From contig OZ240681.1 in the NCBI GenBank assembly GCA_965199165.1, positions 4,278,001 to 4,342,000 on the forward strand: 64,000 bases of DNA, written 5' to 3'. The DNA comes from LMUY01 sp965199165. GTDB lineage: Bacteria > Pseudomonadota > Alphaproteobacteria > Acetobacterales > Acetobacteraceae. Below, piece by piece: positions 43,946 through 56,672 of this stretch (the first letter of the stretch is position 1; every line of letters begins with the position of its first letter). The notes under the pieces were generated by a model. The model was not told the origin of the DNA. It did no database searches and worked only from the letters and a program-made list of their open reading frames with translations. Made by a program: the position numbers and the translations under genes.

Positions 43946-44836
43946 ATGCGTGTCTTCCTGACCGGCGCGACCGGCTTCATCGGATCGCGGATCGTGCGCG
44001 AGTTGCTCGATGCCGGGCATCAGGTGCTCGGGCTCACCCGCTCGGACGCTGGCGCGCGATGGCTCCGAGAGGCGGGTGCCGAGCCGCATCGCGGGGAGTT
44101 GGAGGCCCCGGACAGCCTGGCGAGCGGCGCGGCGAAGGCGGACGCGGTGATCCACACTGCGTTCGACCATGAATTCTCGCGCTTCGTGGAAAATTGCGAC
44201 AAGGACCGGCGCGTGATCGAGGCGATGGGCCGCGCCCTCGCCGGCTCGGACCGGCCACTCATCATCACCTCCGGCACGGGCCTCGGCAGCCCCGGTCCTG
44301 GCCGGCATTCGACCGAGGACGTGGTCGATTGGGAGCATCCCATTCCCCGCGTCGCATCCGAACGGGCGGGCGCCGCGGTGGCGGCCACCGGCGTCTCCGT
44401 CGCCGTCGTGCGGCTCCCGCAGGTGCATGACCCGGTGAGGCAGGGGCTGATCACGCCGCTCGTCGAGATTGCGCGCGAGAAGGGCATGGTCGCCTACGTG
44501 GGTGACGGTTCAAGCCGCTGGCCGGCGGCGCATGTCAGCGACGTCGCGCGGCTCTACCGCCTCGCGCTGGAACGCCACCAGCCGGGCGCGCGCTATCACG
44601 CGGTGGCCGAGGAGGGCGTGCCGATCCGGGAGGTCGCTGAAGTGATCGCCGCCGGGCTCGGCGTGCCGGCGGTGTCGTTGACGCCACAGGCCGCGGCCGA
44701 GCATTACGGCTGGCTTGCGCCGTTCATCGGACTGGACATGCCGGCGTCCAGCACCTGGACGCGCGAGCGGCTCGGCTGGCAGCCTTCCGGCCCCGGCCTC
44801 GTCGCCGACCTCCGGGCGATGAACTACCACCCCTAG
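43946..44836 (+). CDS. NAD(P)-dependent epimerase/reductase (extended SDR)
   Basis: 296 residues. MRVFLTGATGFIGSRIVREL is the Rossmann GxxGxxG start. There is a catalytic-loop region with ITSGTGLG and a C-terminal WTRERLGWQPSGPGLVADLR. The usual YxxxK is replaced by VASERAGAAVAA, as in many atypical extended SDRs. GGAGGT lies 6 nt upstream. It is divergent from the broken MmyB-type regulator, which in related genomes often controls such a gene. Confidence 0.85.
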   Translation: MRVFLTGATGFIGSRIVRELLDAGHQVLGLTRSDAGARWLREAGAEPHRGELEAPDSLASGAAKADAVIHTAFDHEFSRFVENCDKDRRVIEAMGRALAGSDRPLIITSGTGLGSPGPGRHSTEDVVDWEHPIPRVASERAGAAVAATGVSVAVVRLPQVHDPVRQGLITPLVEIAREKGMVAYVGDGSSRWPAAHVSDVARLYRLALERHQPGARYHAVAEEGVPIREVAEVIAAGLGVPAVSLTPQAAAEHYGWLAPFIGLDMPASSTWTRERLGWQPSGPGLVADLRAMNYHP

Positions 44837-44873
44837 TTTCGGCTGGGCGGCCTGCACCGGGAGGCCGGGCGAC

Positions 44874-45119
44874 CTACCCGTCGCCCCGTCCTTGGGCGGC
44901 CCGCGACCTCCCGAGCGACCAGAACCGCCGCGCGGCCACCAGCGCCCATATCGCCTCGACAACGCCGAACGGCCAGGCACCCTGCAGGAAGCCGTAGGAC
45001 GACCCTAATAGGCATGCTCCCGCGAAGGCAAGGATGAACCAGGGACTGCGCGCCTCCAGCGCGTAGGTGACCAGCATGGCGGTCACGGCGACGAGCCCAT
45101 AGATCGTGAGCGCGTCCAT
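44874..45119 (-). CDS. Small two-helix membrane protein
   Basis: 81 residues with three short hydrophobic segments (IYGLVAVTAMLVTYALEARS, WFILAFAGACLLGSSYGFLQ, WPFGVVEAIWALVAARRFWS). It is in the same orientation as the RraA-like gene, 8 bp after it, so may be co-transcribed. This short protein family is common in proteobacteria; function unknown. Confidence 0.65.
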   Translation of the reverse strand: MDALTIYGLVAVTAMLVTYALEARSPWFILAFAGACLLGSSYGFLQGAWPFGVVEAIWALVAARRFWSLGRSRAAQGRGDG

Positions 45120-45127
45120 CGGCTGTG

Positions 45128-45847
45128 CTAGCGGCCGTTCGCCTGGCGCCACGCCTTGAACACCTCGAGGTTGGCCTCGTCGGTGGGCGGATACAGCCCG
45201 AGGGTCGGTTGGCCGCCGCGGACCTTCTCGGTAACGAAGTCCTCGAACGCCGTCATCTCGGTCGCCTCCGCCGCCAACTCGTCCGCCAGATGCGCGGGCA
45301 GCACGATGCAGCCGTCCGCGTCGCCCACGATGACGTCGCCGGGGAACACCGGGGCGTCGCCGCAGCCGATCGGCACGTTGATGTCGATCGCCTGGTGCAG
45401 GGTGAGGTTGGTCGGCGCGCTCGGGCGCATGTGGTAGGAGGCGATGTCCAACCGGGCGATCTCCGCCGAGTCGCGGAAGCCGCCGTCGGTGACCACGCCC
45501 GCCACGCCGCGCGTCATCAGCCGGGTCACCAGGATCCCGCCGGCGGATGCGGCGCGGGCATCCTTCCGGCTGTCGATCACGAACACGCAGCCGGCCGGCG
45601 CCTCCTCCACCGCCTTGCGCTGCGGGTGGGCATGGTTGCGGAACACGCTCATGTCGTTGAGGTCTTCCCGCGCCGGGATATAGCGCAGGGTGAACGCCTC
45701 CCCCACCATCGACAACGGCTTGGGCGGCGAGAGCGGCTGCACGCCCTGGATCATCTGGTTGCGGAAACCCCGCTTGAACAACGCCGTCGCCAGCGTCGCG
45801 GTGCTGACGCGCCGCAGCTTCTCGCGCGTTTCGGTGCCAAGGGCCAT
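45128..45847 (-). CDS. RraA-like aldolase/demethylmenaquinone-methyltransferase-fold protein
   Basis: 239 residues from ATG 45847. VSTATLATALFKRG, VVTDGGFRDSAEIARLDIAS and INVPIGCGDAPVFPGDVIVG followed by DADGCIVLPAHLADELAAEA are the RraA/HMG-aldolase-fold signatures, with the metal and pyruvate pocket G-G-x-R-D. In a cluster with an IlvD/Edd dehydratase and a binding protein it more likely cleaves or isomerises a sugar-acid product than regulates RNase E. TTAGGAAACGG precedes the ATG. The leader can form three stems. Confidence 0.85.
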   Translation of the reverse strand: MALGTETREKLRRVSTATLATALFKRGFRNQMIQGVQPLSPPKPLSMVGEAFTLRYIPAREDLNDMSVFRNHAHPQRKAVEEAPAGCVFVIDSRKDARAASAGGILVTRLMTRGVAGVVTDGGFRDSAEIARLDIASYHMRPSAPTNLTLHQAIDINVPIGCGDAPVFPGDVIVGDADGCIVLPAHLADELAAEATEMTAFEDFVTEKVRGGQPTLGLYPPTDEANLEVFKAWRQANGR

Positions 45848-45862
45848 GCCGTTTCCTAACGA

Positions 45863-45918
45863 GTAGCCCGCATCGTGATGCGGGTCGGGCCGGTGCTCCC
45901 CGCACCGAGATGGGCTAC
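45863..45918 (-). promoter_or_regulatory. Three-stem structured leader of the RraA-like gene
   Basis: Outer arms GTAGCCC (45863-45869) and GGGCTAC (45912-45918) enclose CGCAT-CGTG-ATGCG and CGGTGC-TCCCC-GCACCG. The structure ends about 15 nt before the start codon, so it could influence initiation. It may equally be a dispersed palindromic repeat. Confidence 0.5.
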
Positions 45919-45971
45919 CACTCCTGCGTGACGGACGTCGATCCATGAAGACGCGCTAGTGCTTGTCAGGG

Positions 45972-46034
45972 CACCAGCTTGAGTTGGTGGGGCGATCCAG
46001 CTGCCGGGCTGAAGCGCCCGTCAGCATCGGACCA
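45972..46034 (-). repeat. Dispersed repeat directly after the ilvD-like gene (copy 2)
   Basis: CACCA...TGGTG hairpin, GGCGATCCA, CGGGCTGAAGCGCCCG, then ATCGGACC up to the stop codon, the same order and spacing as 38490-38552. Confidence 0.6.
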
Positions 46035-47831
46035 CTAGTAGATGACCGGCTCGGCAACCGGCGCGCCGTAATCGGTGCGCAGGAAGTCGAAGTCGCAGCC
46101 CTCGTCGGCCTGCTGGATGTGCTCCGTGAACATCAGGCCGTAGCCGCGCTCGAACCGCTTCGGCGGCGCGACCCAGGCGGCACGGCGGCGGGCGAGCTCG
46201 TCGTCCGAAACGTCCATGCTGATGCTCCGCGCGGCTACGTCCAGCGTGACGATGTCGCCGGTCCGCAGCAGCGCCAACGGGCCGCCGATATAGGCCTCGG
46301 GGGCCACGTGCAGGATGCAGGCGCCGTAGCTGGTGCCGCTCATCCGCGCGTCCGACATCCGCAGCATGTCACGGTGGCCCTGCTTCAGCAGCGCCTTGGG
46401 CATCGGCAGCATGCCCCATTCCGGCATGCCCGGCCCTCCCTGCGGCCCGGCGTTGCGCAGCACCAGCACGTGCTCCGCCGTGACGTCCCAGCCCTCGTCG
46501 TCCACCGCCTGCTTGAGCGAGGGGTAGTCGTCGAACACCACCGCCGGCCCGGAATGCTTGAGGAAACGCTGGTCCATCGCCGCCGGCTTGATCACGCAGC
46601 CGGAGGGCGCCAGGTTGCCGCGCAGCACCGCCAGCGAGCCCTCGCCGTAGATCGGGTTGGAGGTCGGGCGGATCACGTCGGCGTTGAACACCCTTGCACC
46701 CTCGATGTTCTCCGCCACCGTCCGCCCGGTGACGGTGATGCAGTCCAGGTGCAGGTGCTCGCGGATTTCGTTCATCAGCCCGCGGATGCCGCCGGCGTAG
46801 AAGAAATCCTCCATCAGGTAGGTGTTGCCCGAGGGTCGGACGTTGCCGATCACCGGAACGCGGCGGCTGAACCGCTCGAAATCGTCCAGCCCGACCTCCT
46901 GCCCGGCCCGGCGCGCCTGCGCGATCAGGTGGATGATGGCGTTGGTGGAGCAGCCCATCGCCATCGCCACGGCGATCGCGTTCTCGAAGGCGGGCTTGGT
47001 CTGGATCTTCTGCGGCGTGAGGTCCTCCCAAACCATGCCCACGATCCGCCGCCCGCTCTCGGAGGCCAACCGGATATGCCCGGCATCCGCCGCCGGAATG
47101 GAGCTGCCGCCGGGCAGCACCATGCCGACCGCCTCGGCGATGGCGGTCATGGTGGAAGCGGTGCCCATGGTCATGCAGGTGCCGTAGGACCGGGCGATGC
47201 CGCCCTCCACGCCCAGCCAGTCCTGGTCGGTGATGGTGCCGGCGCGCAGCTCGTCCCAGTATTTCCAGCTGTCGCTGCCGCTGCCCAGCGTCTTGCCCTG
47301 CCAGTTGCCGCGCAGCATCGGGCCAGCCGGCAGGTAGATCGCCGGGATGTTCATGCTGGTCGCGCCCAGCAACAGGCCGGGCGTGGTCTTGTCGCAGCCG
47401 CCCATCAGCACGGCGCCGTCCACCGGGTGGGAGCGCAGCAGCTCCTCCGTCTCCATCGCCAGCATGTTGCGGTACATCATGGTGGTCGGCTTGACGAAGC
47501 TTTCGGACACTGACAGTGCGGGCAACTCCACCGGGAAGCCGCCTGCCATCAGGATGCCACGCTTCACGTCGTCCACGCGCTGCTTGAAGTGGCTGTGGCA
47601 GGGCTGCAGGTCGGACCAGGTGTTGATGATCGCGATCACCGGCTTGCCCGTCCATTCCTCCGGCGCGTAGCCCATCTGCATCGCGCGGGAGCGGTGGCCG
47701 AAGCTGCGCAGGTCCGCCGGGCCGAACCAGCGGCGGCTGCGCAACGTCTCCGGCGTCTTGCGGTGGGACAAGGCCTCGGCCGGGATCGCACCCGGCTCGA
47801 GGGCTCGGCCGGGAAGCACGTCGTCTGGCAT
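46035..47831 (-). CDS. IlvD/Edd-family sugar-acid dehydratase
   Basis: 598 residues. Iron-sulphur and substrate motifs of the family are present: MGGCDKTTPGLLLGA, GTCMTMGTASTM and AMGCSTNAIIHLIA, with SDLQPCH near the N-terminus. Length and the R-S-R-x-W-F start fit the pentonate/hexonate dehydratases (L-arabinonate type) better than branched-chain IlvD. It would dehydrate an aldonic acid to a 2-keto-3-deoxy acid. The divergent binding protein (47981) and the RraA-like aldolase downstream suggest a small catabolic cluster; the substrate is unproven. Confidence 0.88.
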   Translation of the reverse strand: MPDDVLPGRALEPGAIPAEALSHRKTPETLRSRRWFGPADLRSFGHRSRAMQMGYAPEEWTGKPVIAIINTWSDLQPCHSHFKQRVDDVKRGILMAGGFPVELPALSVSESFVKPTTMMYRNMLAMETEELLRSHPVDGAVLMGGCDKTTPGLLLGATSMNIPAIYLPAGPMLRGNWQGKTLGSGSDSWKYWDELRAGTITDQDWLGVEGGIARSYGTCMTMGTASTMTAIAEAVGMVLPGGSSIPAADAGHIRLASESGRRIVGMVWEDLTPQKIQTKPAFENAIAVAMAMGCSTNAIIHLIAQARRAGQEVGLDDFERFSRRVPVIGNVRPSGNTYLMEDFFYAGGIRGLMNEIREHLHLDCITVTGRTVAENIEGARVFNADVIRPTSNPIYGEGSLAVLRGNLAPSGCVIKPAAMDQRFLKHSGPAVVFDDYPSLKQAVDDEGWDVTAEHVLVLRNAGPQGGPGMPEWGMLPMPKALLKQGHRDMLRMSDARMSGTSYGACILHVAPEAYIGGPLALLRTGDIVTLDVAARSISMDVSDDELARRRAAWVAPPKRFERGYGLMFTEHIQQADEGCDFDFLRTDYGAPVAEPVIY

Positions 47832-47980
47832 GGTCGCCGCCCTCTTGGTTGGCCGTCGTCCGGCGCGTCATAACGCATCCCGGCACGCCGGCATGCAACG
47901 GCTCAGCTTGCCGATCCCACCCGCGCCTGCCAAGCTTGCGCGGCACGCAACCGTGCCTTGCGAAATCGAGGGGGCTGCCG

Positions 47981-49564
47981 ATGAAGCGTCGTTCGCTGCT
48001 GAAGGCCACGGCTGGATTGCTGCCGCTCGCCGCGCCAAGCATCGTGGCGGCGCAGGGCTCCCGGGTGCTGAAGTTCATCCCGCAATCCGACCTTGCGGTG
48101 ATCGACCCGATCTGGACCACCGCTTACGTCACGCGCAACCACGGCTTCCTGGTGTTCGACACGCTGTATGGGCAGGACGCGCAGTTCAAGGCGCAGCCGC
48201 AGATGGTGGAGGGCGCCACGACCGAGGCGGACGGCAAGGTCTGGAAGCTGACGCTGCGCGGCGGGCTGAAGTTCCATGACGGCACCCCGGTGCTGGCGCG
48301 CGACTGCGTGGCCAGCCTGCAACGCTGGGGCAAGCGGGACGCGTTCGGCCAGGCGCTGTTCGCCGTGACGGACGAGCTCTCCGCGCCCGACGACAAGACG
48401 GTCCTGTTCCGGCTGAAAAAGCCCTTTCCCCTGCTCCCGGACGCGCTGGGGAAGACGGGCAGCAACATCCCGGCGATCATGCCGGAGCGGCTGGCCAAGA
48501 CCGACGCGTTCACCCAGGTGACGGAGATGGTCGGCAGCGGCCCGTTCCGCTTCAAGCCGGATGAGCGCGTCGTCGGCTCCCGCGTGGTGTACGAGCGCTT
48601 CGCCGACTACGTGCCGCGGGGCAGCGGCACGCCCTCCTTCACCGCCGGGCCGAAGGTGGTGAACTTCGACCGCGTCGAGTGGAACGTCATCCCCGATTCC
48701 GGCACCGCGGCCAGCGCCATGCAGAACGGCGAGATGGACTGGTGGGAGAACCCGCCCGGTGACCTGCTGCCGCTGCTGAAGCGCAACGGCAAGCTGGACG
48801 TGCTGGTGCAGGACCCGACCGGCTCGCTCGGCTACATGCGGCCCAACTTCCTGTTCCCGCCCTTCGACAACCCCGCGTTCCGCAAGGCGCTGCTGGGCGG
48901 CATCCGGCAGGCCGACTACATGACCGCTGCGGCCGGGACGGACACGTCGCTCTGGCACACACCGGTGGGCGCTTTCTGCCCCAGCTCGCCGATGGCCAAC
49001 ACGGTCGGGATGGAGGCACTGCAGGCCGGGCCGGACATGGCGAAGGTGCGCCAGGCGGTGAAGGACTCCGGCTACAAGGGCGAACCGGTGACGGTGATGG
49101 GCGCCACGGACTTCCCGATCATCGACGCCATCGTCAATGTCGGCGTGGACATGCTGAAGAAGGCCGGGGTGAACGTCGACTACCAGGCGGTGGACTGGGG
49201 AACGGTCGTCCAGCGCCGCGCCCGCAAGGACCCGCCGGACAAGGGCGGATGGAACGTGTTCTTCACCTACTGGTCGGGCCTCGACAACTTCAACCCGGCG
49301 GGCGACCTGGCGGTGCGGGGCAACGGCGCCAACGGCTGGTTCGGGTGGCCCACCATGCCGAAGCTGGAGGAGCTGCGCACCCAGTGGTTCGACGCGCCCG
49401 ACGAGGCGGCGCAGAAGCGGATATGCGGACAGATCCAGCAAACGGTGATGGACGACGTGCCGTTCTTCCCGCTCGGCCAACTCTACCAGCCGACGGCCTA
49501 CAAGAAGGAGCTGTCGGGCGTGCTGGAAGGCTTCGTGCTGTTCTGGAACGTCAAGCGGGGGTGA
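47981..49564 (+). CDS. Family-5 ABC transporter substrate-binding protein
   Basis: 527 residues with a Tat-type signal (MKRRSLLKATAGLLPLAAPS). The family-5 pattern includes GLKFHDGTPVLARDCVASLQ, GSGPFRFKPDERV and NPAFRKALLGGIRQADYM. It binds peptides or related solutes in the periplasm. No permease or ATPase gene is adjacent, so it must use components from elsewhere or is an orphan. It is divergent from the sugar-acid dehydratase. Confidence 0.85.
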   Translation: MKRRSLLKATAGLLPLAAPSIVAAQGSRVLKFIPQSDLAVIDPIWTTAYVTRNHGFLVFDTLYGQDAQFKAQPQMVEGATTEADGKVWKLTLRGGLKFHDGTPVLARDCVASLQRWGKRDAFGQALFAVTDELSAPDDKTVLFRLKKPFPLLPDALGKTGSNIPAIMPERLAKTDAFTQVTEMVGSGPFRFKPDERVVGSRVVYERFADYVPRGSGTPSFTAGPKVVNFDRVEWNVIPDSGTAASAMQNGEMDWWENPPGDLLPLLKRNGKLDVLVQDPTGSLGYMRPNFLFPPFDNPAFRKALLGGIRQADYMTAAAGTDTSLWHTPVGAFCPSSPMANTVGMEALQAGPDMAKVRQAVKDSGYKGEPVTVMGATDFPIIDAIVNVGVDMLKKAGVNVDYQAVDWGTVVQRRARKDPPDKGGWNVFFTYWSGLDNFNPAGDLAVRGNGANGWFGWPTMPKLEELRTQWFDAPDEAAQKRICGQIQQTVMDDVPFFPLGQLYQPTAYKKELSGVLEGFVLFWNVKRG

Positions 49565-49596
49565 AGCTCCTGCCGTGAAAGCACCGATCTGCAATC

Positions 49597-50589
49597 CTAA
49601 AGGTCGGTCAGCTCCAGGATATTGGTCACCGGCCCCGTATCCTCCCAACCCTGGACCAGCAATCTGCCACTCCGTGCGTTCGCCATCATCGCGACGCGGG
49701 TGTCGGGTTGCACCACGGGTTCACGGAGCCAGGACATCGACCAATCCGGCCGATCCGCGACGATGCCGCACATCGCGCGGTGGCGCGCTCGGCTGGAGCC
49801 GTTGCGCGGGCGACCCGGCGGTGCGTGCCGGCTCGCCCAATGGTTTGCCGCCACCGGCTGGGTCGGCACGTATGCCTTGTCCATCGTCCGCTCGATCACG
49901 GTCGCGTCGCCGGTGTCCGGGCCTGCCAGGGTGAAAATAGCCGGGATGCACAGCGGCGTCCTGCCGATCATGGCCACGGCCTCCGCGAAGTTGCGGCATT
50001 CGTCGAACACCTTGCGGAGCAGGTGCGTGGGTGACATCGCGCGAGACCCGGCGACCTTCACGCGTGCCGCGGGCCAGCCGACGGCCTTGCCCCAGCGCGG
50101 CAGCGGCAGAGGCGGCTGGTTGATGGCAGCGGCGAACCGGCCAGGCGCCAAGCCGGTCAGCACGCCCACGACGCCCGGCCAGGTGACGCTGACGTAGCGG
50201 CCCGCGCCGCCGTCCCAGCGCGTGACGACGAGTGCCCGGCCCAACCCATGGAACGGCCAGTCCAAGGTGCGCAGCAGGGTGTTGCCACCTTCCGCGAGGT
50301 CGGCCGCGGCGCCCGAGGAGCAACCCCACTCGTAGGAATGGTTCAGCAGGAACGCCCCGCCCTGCCCCATCAGACGGTCCACGTCCTGCACGGCGCGCAA
50401 GTAGTCGCCCGCCGCCCGGCGAGCCCAAACGCGCGAGAGATACTCCGCCACGGCGAAGCCGGCAGGCGTGTAGGTCTTCCGAGCGGAATGGAGCAGAAGA
50501 AGGAGCCGGTCCCGCTCGGCATGGGCAGAAAACACGGCTGGTTCACGACCCACCGGCACGTCGACCACGGGGATGTCGATGCTGCCCAC
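49597..50589 (-). CDS. Ntn-hydrolase (acid-ceramidase/C45-like)
   Basis: 330 residues from GTG 50589. The hallmark is HSYEWGCSSGAAADLAEGGN followed by TLLRTLDWPFHGLGRA. A Cys that would become the N-terminal nucleophile after self-cleavage is followed by the Arg and Asp-Trp of acid-ceramidase/NAAA and C45 acyltransferases. A later NHWASRH is the expected Asn/Arg region. It should hydrolyse an amide bond of an acylated amine. No signal peptide is obvious, so it may be cytoplasmic. Confidence 0.7.
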   Translation of the reverse strand: MGSIDIPVVDVPVGREPAVFSAHAERDRLLLLLHSARKTYTPAGFAVAEYLSRVWARRAAGDYLRAVQDVDRLMGQGGAFLLNHSYEWGCSSGAAADLAEGGNTLLRTLDWPFHGLGRALVVTRWDGGAGRYVSVTWPGVVGVLTGLAPGRFAAAINQPPLPLPRWGKAVGWPAARVKVAGSRAMSPTHLLRKVFDECRNFAEAVAMIGRTPLCIPAIFTLAGPDTGDATVIERTMDKAYVPTQPVAANHWASRHAPPGRPRNGSSRARHRAMCGIVADRPDWSMSWLREPVVQPDTRVAMMANARSGRLLVQGWEDTGPVTNILELTDL

Positions 50590-50704
50590 GATCAGGCGCC
50601 GAGCGGTTGGGGGTTTGAGAGGCCCCTCATGACGCGGCAGGGTCCGTCGCGCGAGTCGCCATGGGCAGGCCCCGGTTACAGCAGCCTCCCGGTCATGACA
50701 CGGG

Positions 50705-51895
50705 CTATCGCCGGCGTCGATCCCAGTCCAATGGCGGCATCATCTGGGTGGCGCCGCTATCGGCCATGGCGGGGAAGCCGGGCGGCGGCAGCGGGCGGAA
50801 CGGCGCGGCGGCGAGCATGCCGGGGGTTATCGGCTGCAGCATCAGCCCCTGCAGACTGAGCGGCGCGTGGCGGCGGCCGACCAGCAGCGCAGCCAACGCC
50901 GACAGGGCAAGCCCGATCGCCGCGACGATCTGGGCTGTCACGGGACGGCTATCCACGCCGTTTAGGTTCGACGTCGCTGCCGCCACCAGCACCGGCGCGC
51001 TGGTGACCGCGGAGGCAAGTGCGGGGGCAGTGAGTGGCAGCGTCGCCAGCCGGGTGTCGAGTGCCGCGAGTTGGCCCACGAGCGTGCGCCGCCGCTCGTC
51101 CCGCTCGGCCGACTCGGCGCGCAGCCTGTCCCGCTCCGCGTTCAGCACGGCGAGGGCAGGCCCGCTCTGGTCCGGCCGAGCCTGGATCCGCTGCGCCTCG
51201 TCCATCAGGAACACGTGGAGGTTGCGTATCTGGCCATCCAGCGCGACGACGGCCGGGTAGGTGTCCTGATACTTCGCCACCAGCTGCAGGCGCTGCAACT
51301 GCAGGTCCGCCAAGGCCGCGTTGCCCTTGTCCAGCGTCTCGTGTCCCGGTTTCTGGTCGGCCGGGCGGCTCGCGGCGGCGATGTCGCGGGCCAAGGCCGT
51401 CAGCGAGGCGGATGCGACGGGGCCCTGCGCGTCCAGGCCGGCAATGGCCGCGGTGACCCGGTCCCGCTCCGCCCGCAGCGCGACCGCCGGGCTGGCCGGA
51501 GCCGGGGACGCATCCGCCGCAGGCGCTGCCACGGGCGCATCGAGGATCGCATCCACCAGCGCCTGGGAGCGCTGTTGCGCCCGCATGGGGTCGCGATCCT
51601 GCACGGACACGACCAAGGCCCGCCCGCCCTCCTGCAACGACACCGGCTGCCCGGCCGTGCCCACGAGGCGCAAGGCGATGTCCGACAGCGCCGGCCGCGC
51701 GGCGCCGCCATCGACGAGGATGCGGGTCTGCACCACGGTGTCCGGCCGCATGGCGGCCCAGGCCGCAGCGGCCACCCCGCCGGTCAGCACCAGGCCGACG
51801 CCGAACACGGCGAGCGACCGCCAGGCCCATCGGGATGGGCTCGGCGGCCGGGCCTCCACCAGCCGCCACGCCGCCATCTCGCCGCCATGCGGCAT
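50705..51895 (-). CDS. Wzz-like polysaccharide co-polymerase
   Basis: About 396 residues. Two membrane helices (SLAVFGVGLVLTGGVAAAAW near the N-terminus, IVAAIGLALSALAALLVGR near the C-terminus) flank an extended periplasmic helical region rich in Arg/Glu/Ala. This is the Wzz/chain-length-determinant layout without the cytoplasmic tyrosine kinase. It probably controls the length of a surface polysaccharide. The start is unclear among ATG 51895, 51877 and upstream codons that would overlap the PAP2 gene. Confidence 0.65.
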   Translation of the reverse strand: MPHGGEMAAWRLVEARPPSPSRWAWRSLAVFGVGLVLTGGVAAAAWAAMRPDTVVQTRILVDGGAARPALSDIALRLVGTAGQPVSLQEGGRALVVSVQDRDPMRAQQRSQALVDAILDAPVAAPAADASPAPASPAVALRAERDRVTAAIAGLDAQGPVASASLTALARDIAAASRPADQKPGHETLDKGNAALADLQLQRLQLVAKYQDTYPAVVALDGQIRNLHVFLMDEAQRIQARPDQSGPALAVLNAERDRLRAESAERDERRRTLVGQLAALDTRLATLPLTAPALASAVTSAPVLVAAATSNLNGVDSRPVTAQIVAAIGLALSALAALLVGRRHAPLSLQGLMLQPITPGMLAAAPFRPLPPPGFPAMADSGATQMMPPLDWDRRRR

Positions 51896-51926
51896 CGCGA
51901 GGAGGCTGGCGCTGCCCACGGTGCGC

Positions 51927-52484
51927 CTAGCGCCCAAAGGCGGACCGGATGGCCGCCTCTGCCGGGAGGTGCATGCCGTGGAACATCAGGGTGGTGCACG
52001 CGGCGGCGCCGAGCACCGGCCAACCGACCACCCGAGGCCTGGTGCCCGCCATGGCGGACAGCAACCCCACACCGAGCAGCCCCACGACGGCGCCGACCAA
52101 GACCTCGCCCGTGTCGTGCGCCATGAGGGCGATCCGGCTGTAGCCCATGGCCCCGGCAACGGCGACCGGGAACACGGCGAGCAGCGGCAGCGGGACCAGC
52201 TTGCGCAGCAGCAGCACCGCCAGCCCGCCATAAACGACGCAGGCCGACGCCACGTGGCCGCTGGGGCTGGGCGGGTCGCCCCAGTCGAAATCCTGGCACA
52301 GGACGACCGCCGCGAGCTTGAGCATGAGGATGCCGCCGAGCGTGACGCCGACTGCCACGGTCCAGGCCAGCAGCCCACGCCACCAGCCAACCACGCCAAG
52401 CACGAGGGCGACCATGCCCGCCAGCGGGAGGACGACGGCCTGGTCGGCGAAGTCGGTTACGAAGACCATCGGCCTCGGCTGCAT
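51927..52484 (-). CDS. PAP2-family membrane phosphatase
   Basis: 185 residues with five membrane helices. PSPSGHVASACVVYG and SRIALMAHDTGEVLVGAVVG are the second and third phosphatase motifs of PAP2 enzymes (His-Asp charge relay). The usual K-x6-RP first motif is weak. It should dephosphorylate a lipid phosphate such as undecaprenyl or phosphatidic acid at the periplasmic face. Its position just before the Wzz-like gene suggests lipid-carrier recycling for a polysaccharide. Confidence 0.8.
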   Translation of the reverse strand: MQPRPMVFVTDFADQAVVLPLAGMVALVLGVVGWWRGLLAWTVAVGVTLGGILMLKLAAVVLCQDFDWGDPPSPSGHVASACVVYGGLAVLLLRKLVPLPLLAVFPVAVAGAMGYSRIALMAHDTGEVLVGAVVGLLGVGLLSAMAGTRPRVVGWPVLGAAACTTLMFHGMHLPAEAAIRSAFGR

Positions 52485-52596
52485 GGGTGGCGGTGCGACC
52501 GGACACTACGGCGACTTGGTAAAGGAAGCGGTAAGGGACCCGCCCAGCCGGGGTTGTCTTACGCCTCCATCATCATTCGGTCTTCGGCCTGGCTCG

Positions 52597-55998
<3,402 letters not shown>

Positions 55999-56044
55999 GC
56001 GCGGTATGTAGCGCGGCAGCCGGGGCCGGTGGTAGGGTCTGGCC

Positions 56045-56599
56045 ATGGAAGCGAACGTCAAACAGGGCATGACGGCGGAAGATTTCGTGGTCTGGTCGAT
56101 GGAGCAGCCGGACGGACGTCGCTACGAACTTGACGATGGTGCGATCATCGCGATGGCATCCGAACGGGTTCGGCACGCCCGTATCAAGGGTGCCGTCTAT
56201 CGTCGCTTGGAAGAAGCAGCCGAACGCCAGGCTCCGGCATGCACTGTATTTCCGGATGGCATGGCGGTCCGGATCGACGATGGCACGGTCTATGAGCCTG
56301 ACGCGGCTGTTCGATGCGGGCAGCCCCTCGACGATGATGCCGTGCTTTATGACGACCCGATCATCGTCGTTGAGATCCAGTCCCCGTCCACGTCCAACGT
56401 CGACGCCAACAACAAGCTGGCGAACTATTTCCGGTTACCGTCGGTGCAGCACTACCTGATCCTGCGTGCGAAGCAGCCCATGGTCATCCACCATCAACGC
56501 CACGCCGGCGGCACCATTCAGACGCGCATCCTTGCCTCGGGAGAGCTTCGCCTCGACCCGCCCGGCATCGTCCTGGACGTGGCCGCGCTGTTCCCCTGA
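56045..56599 (+). CDS. Uma2-family (DUF820) PD-(D/E)XK protein, first copy
   Basis: 184 residues. MTAEDFVVWSMEQPDGRRYE starts a Uma2 domain with VYEPDAAVRCG and IIVVEIQSPST, the acidic core of the fold. The Glu-x-Lys of active nucleases is Glu-x-Gln here, as in many Uma2 proteins. The family is common in cyanobacteria and some proteobacteria; its physiological role is unclear. A related copy follows 73 bp later, the product of tandem duplication. Both lie opposite to dnaE-lolD. Confidence 0.85.
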   Translation: MEANVKQGMTAEDFVVWSMEQPDGRRYELDDGAIIAMASERVRHARIKGAVYRRLEEAAERQAPACTVFPDGMAVRIDDGTVYEPDAAVRCGQPLDDDAVLYDDPIIVVEIQSPSTSNVDANNKLANYFRLPSVQHYLILRAKQPMVIHHQRHAGGTIQTRILASGELRLDPPGIVLDVAALFP

Positions 56600-56672
56600 A
56601 TGTCTTGAGAACAAATCCGAGTAGGGCGTGAATCCACTATTTGTGCCCGACCGCCGGTGATAAACTTCGGGC

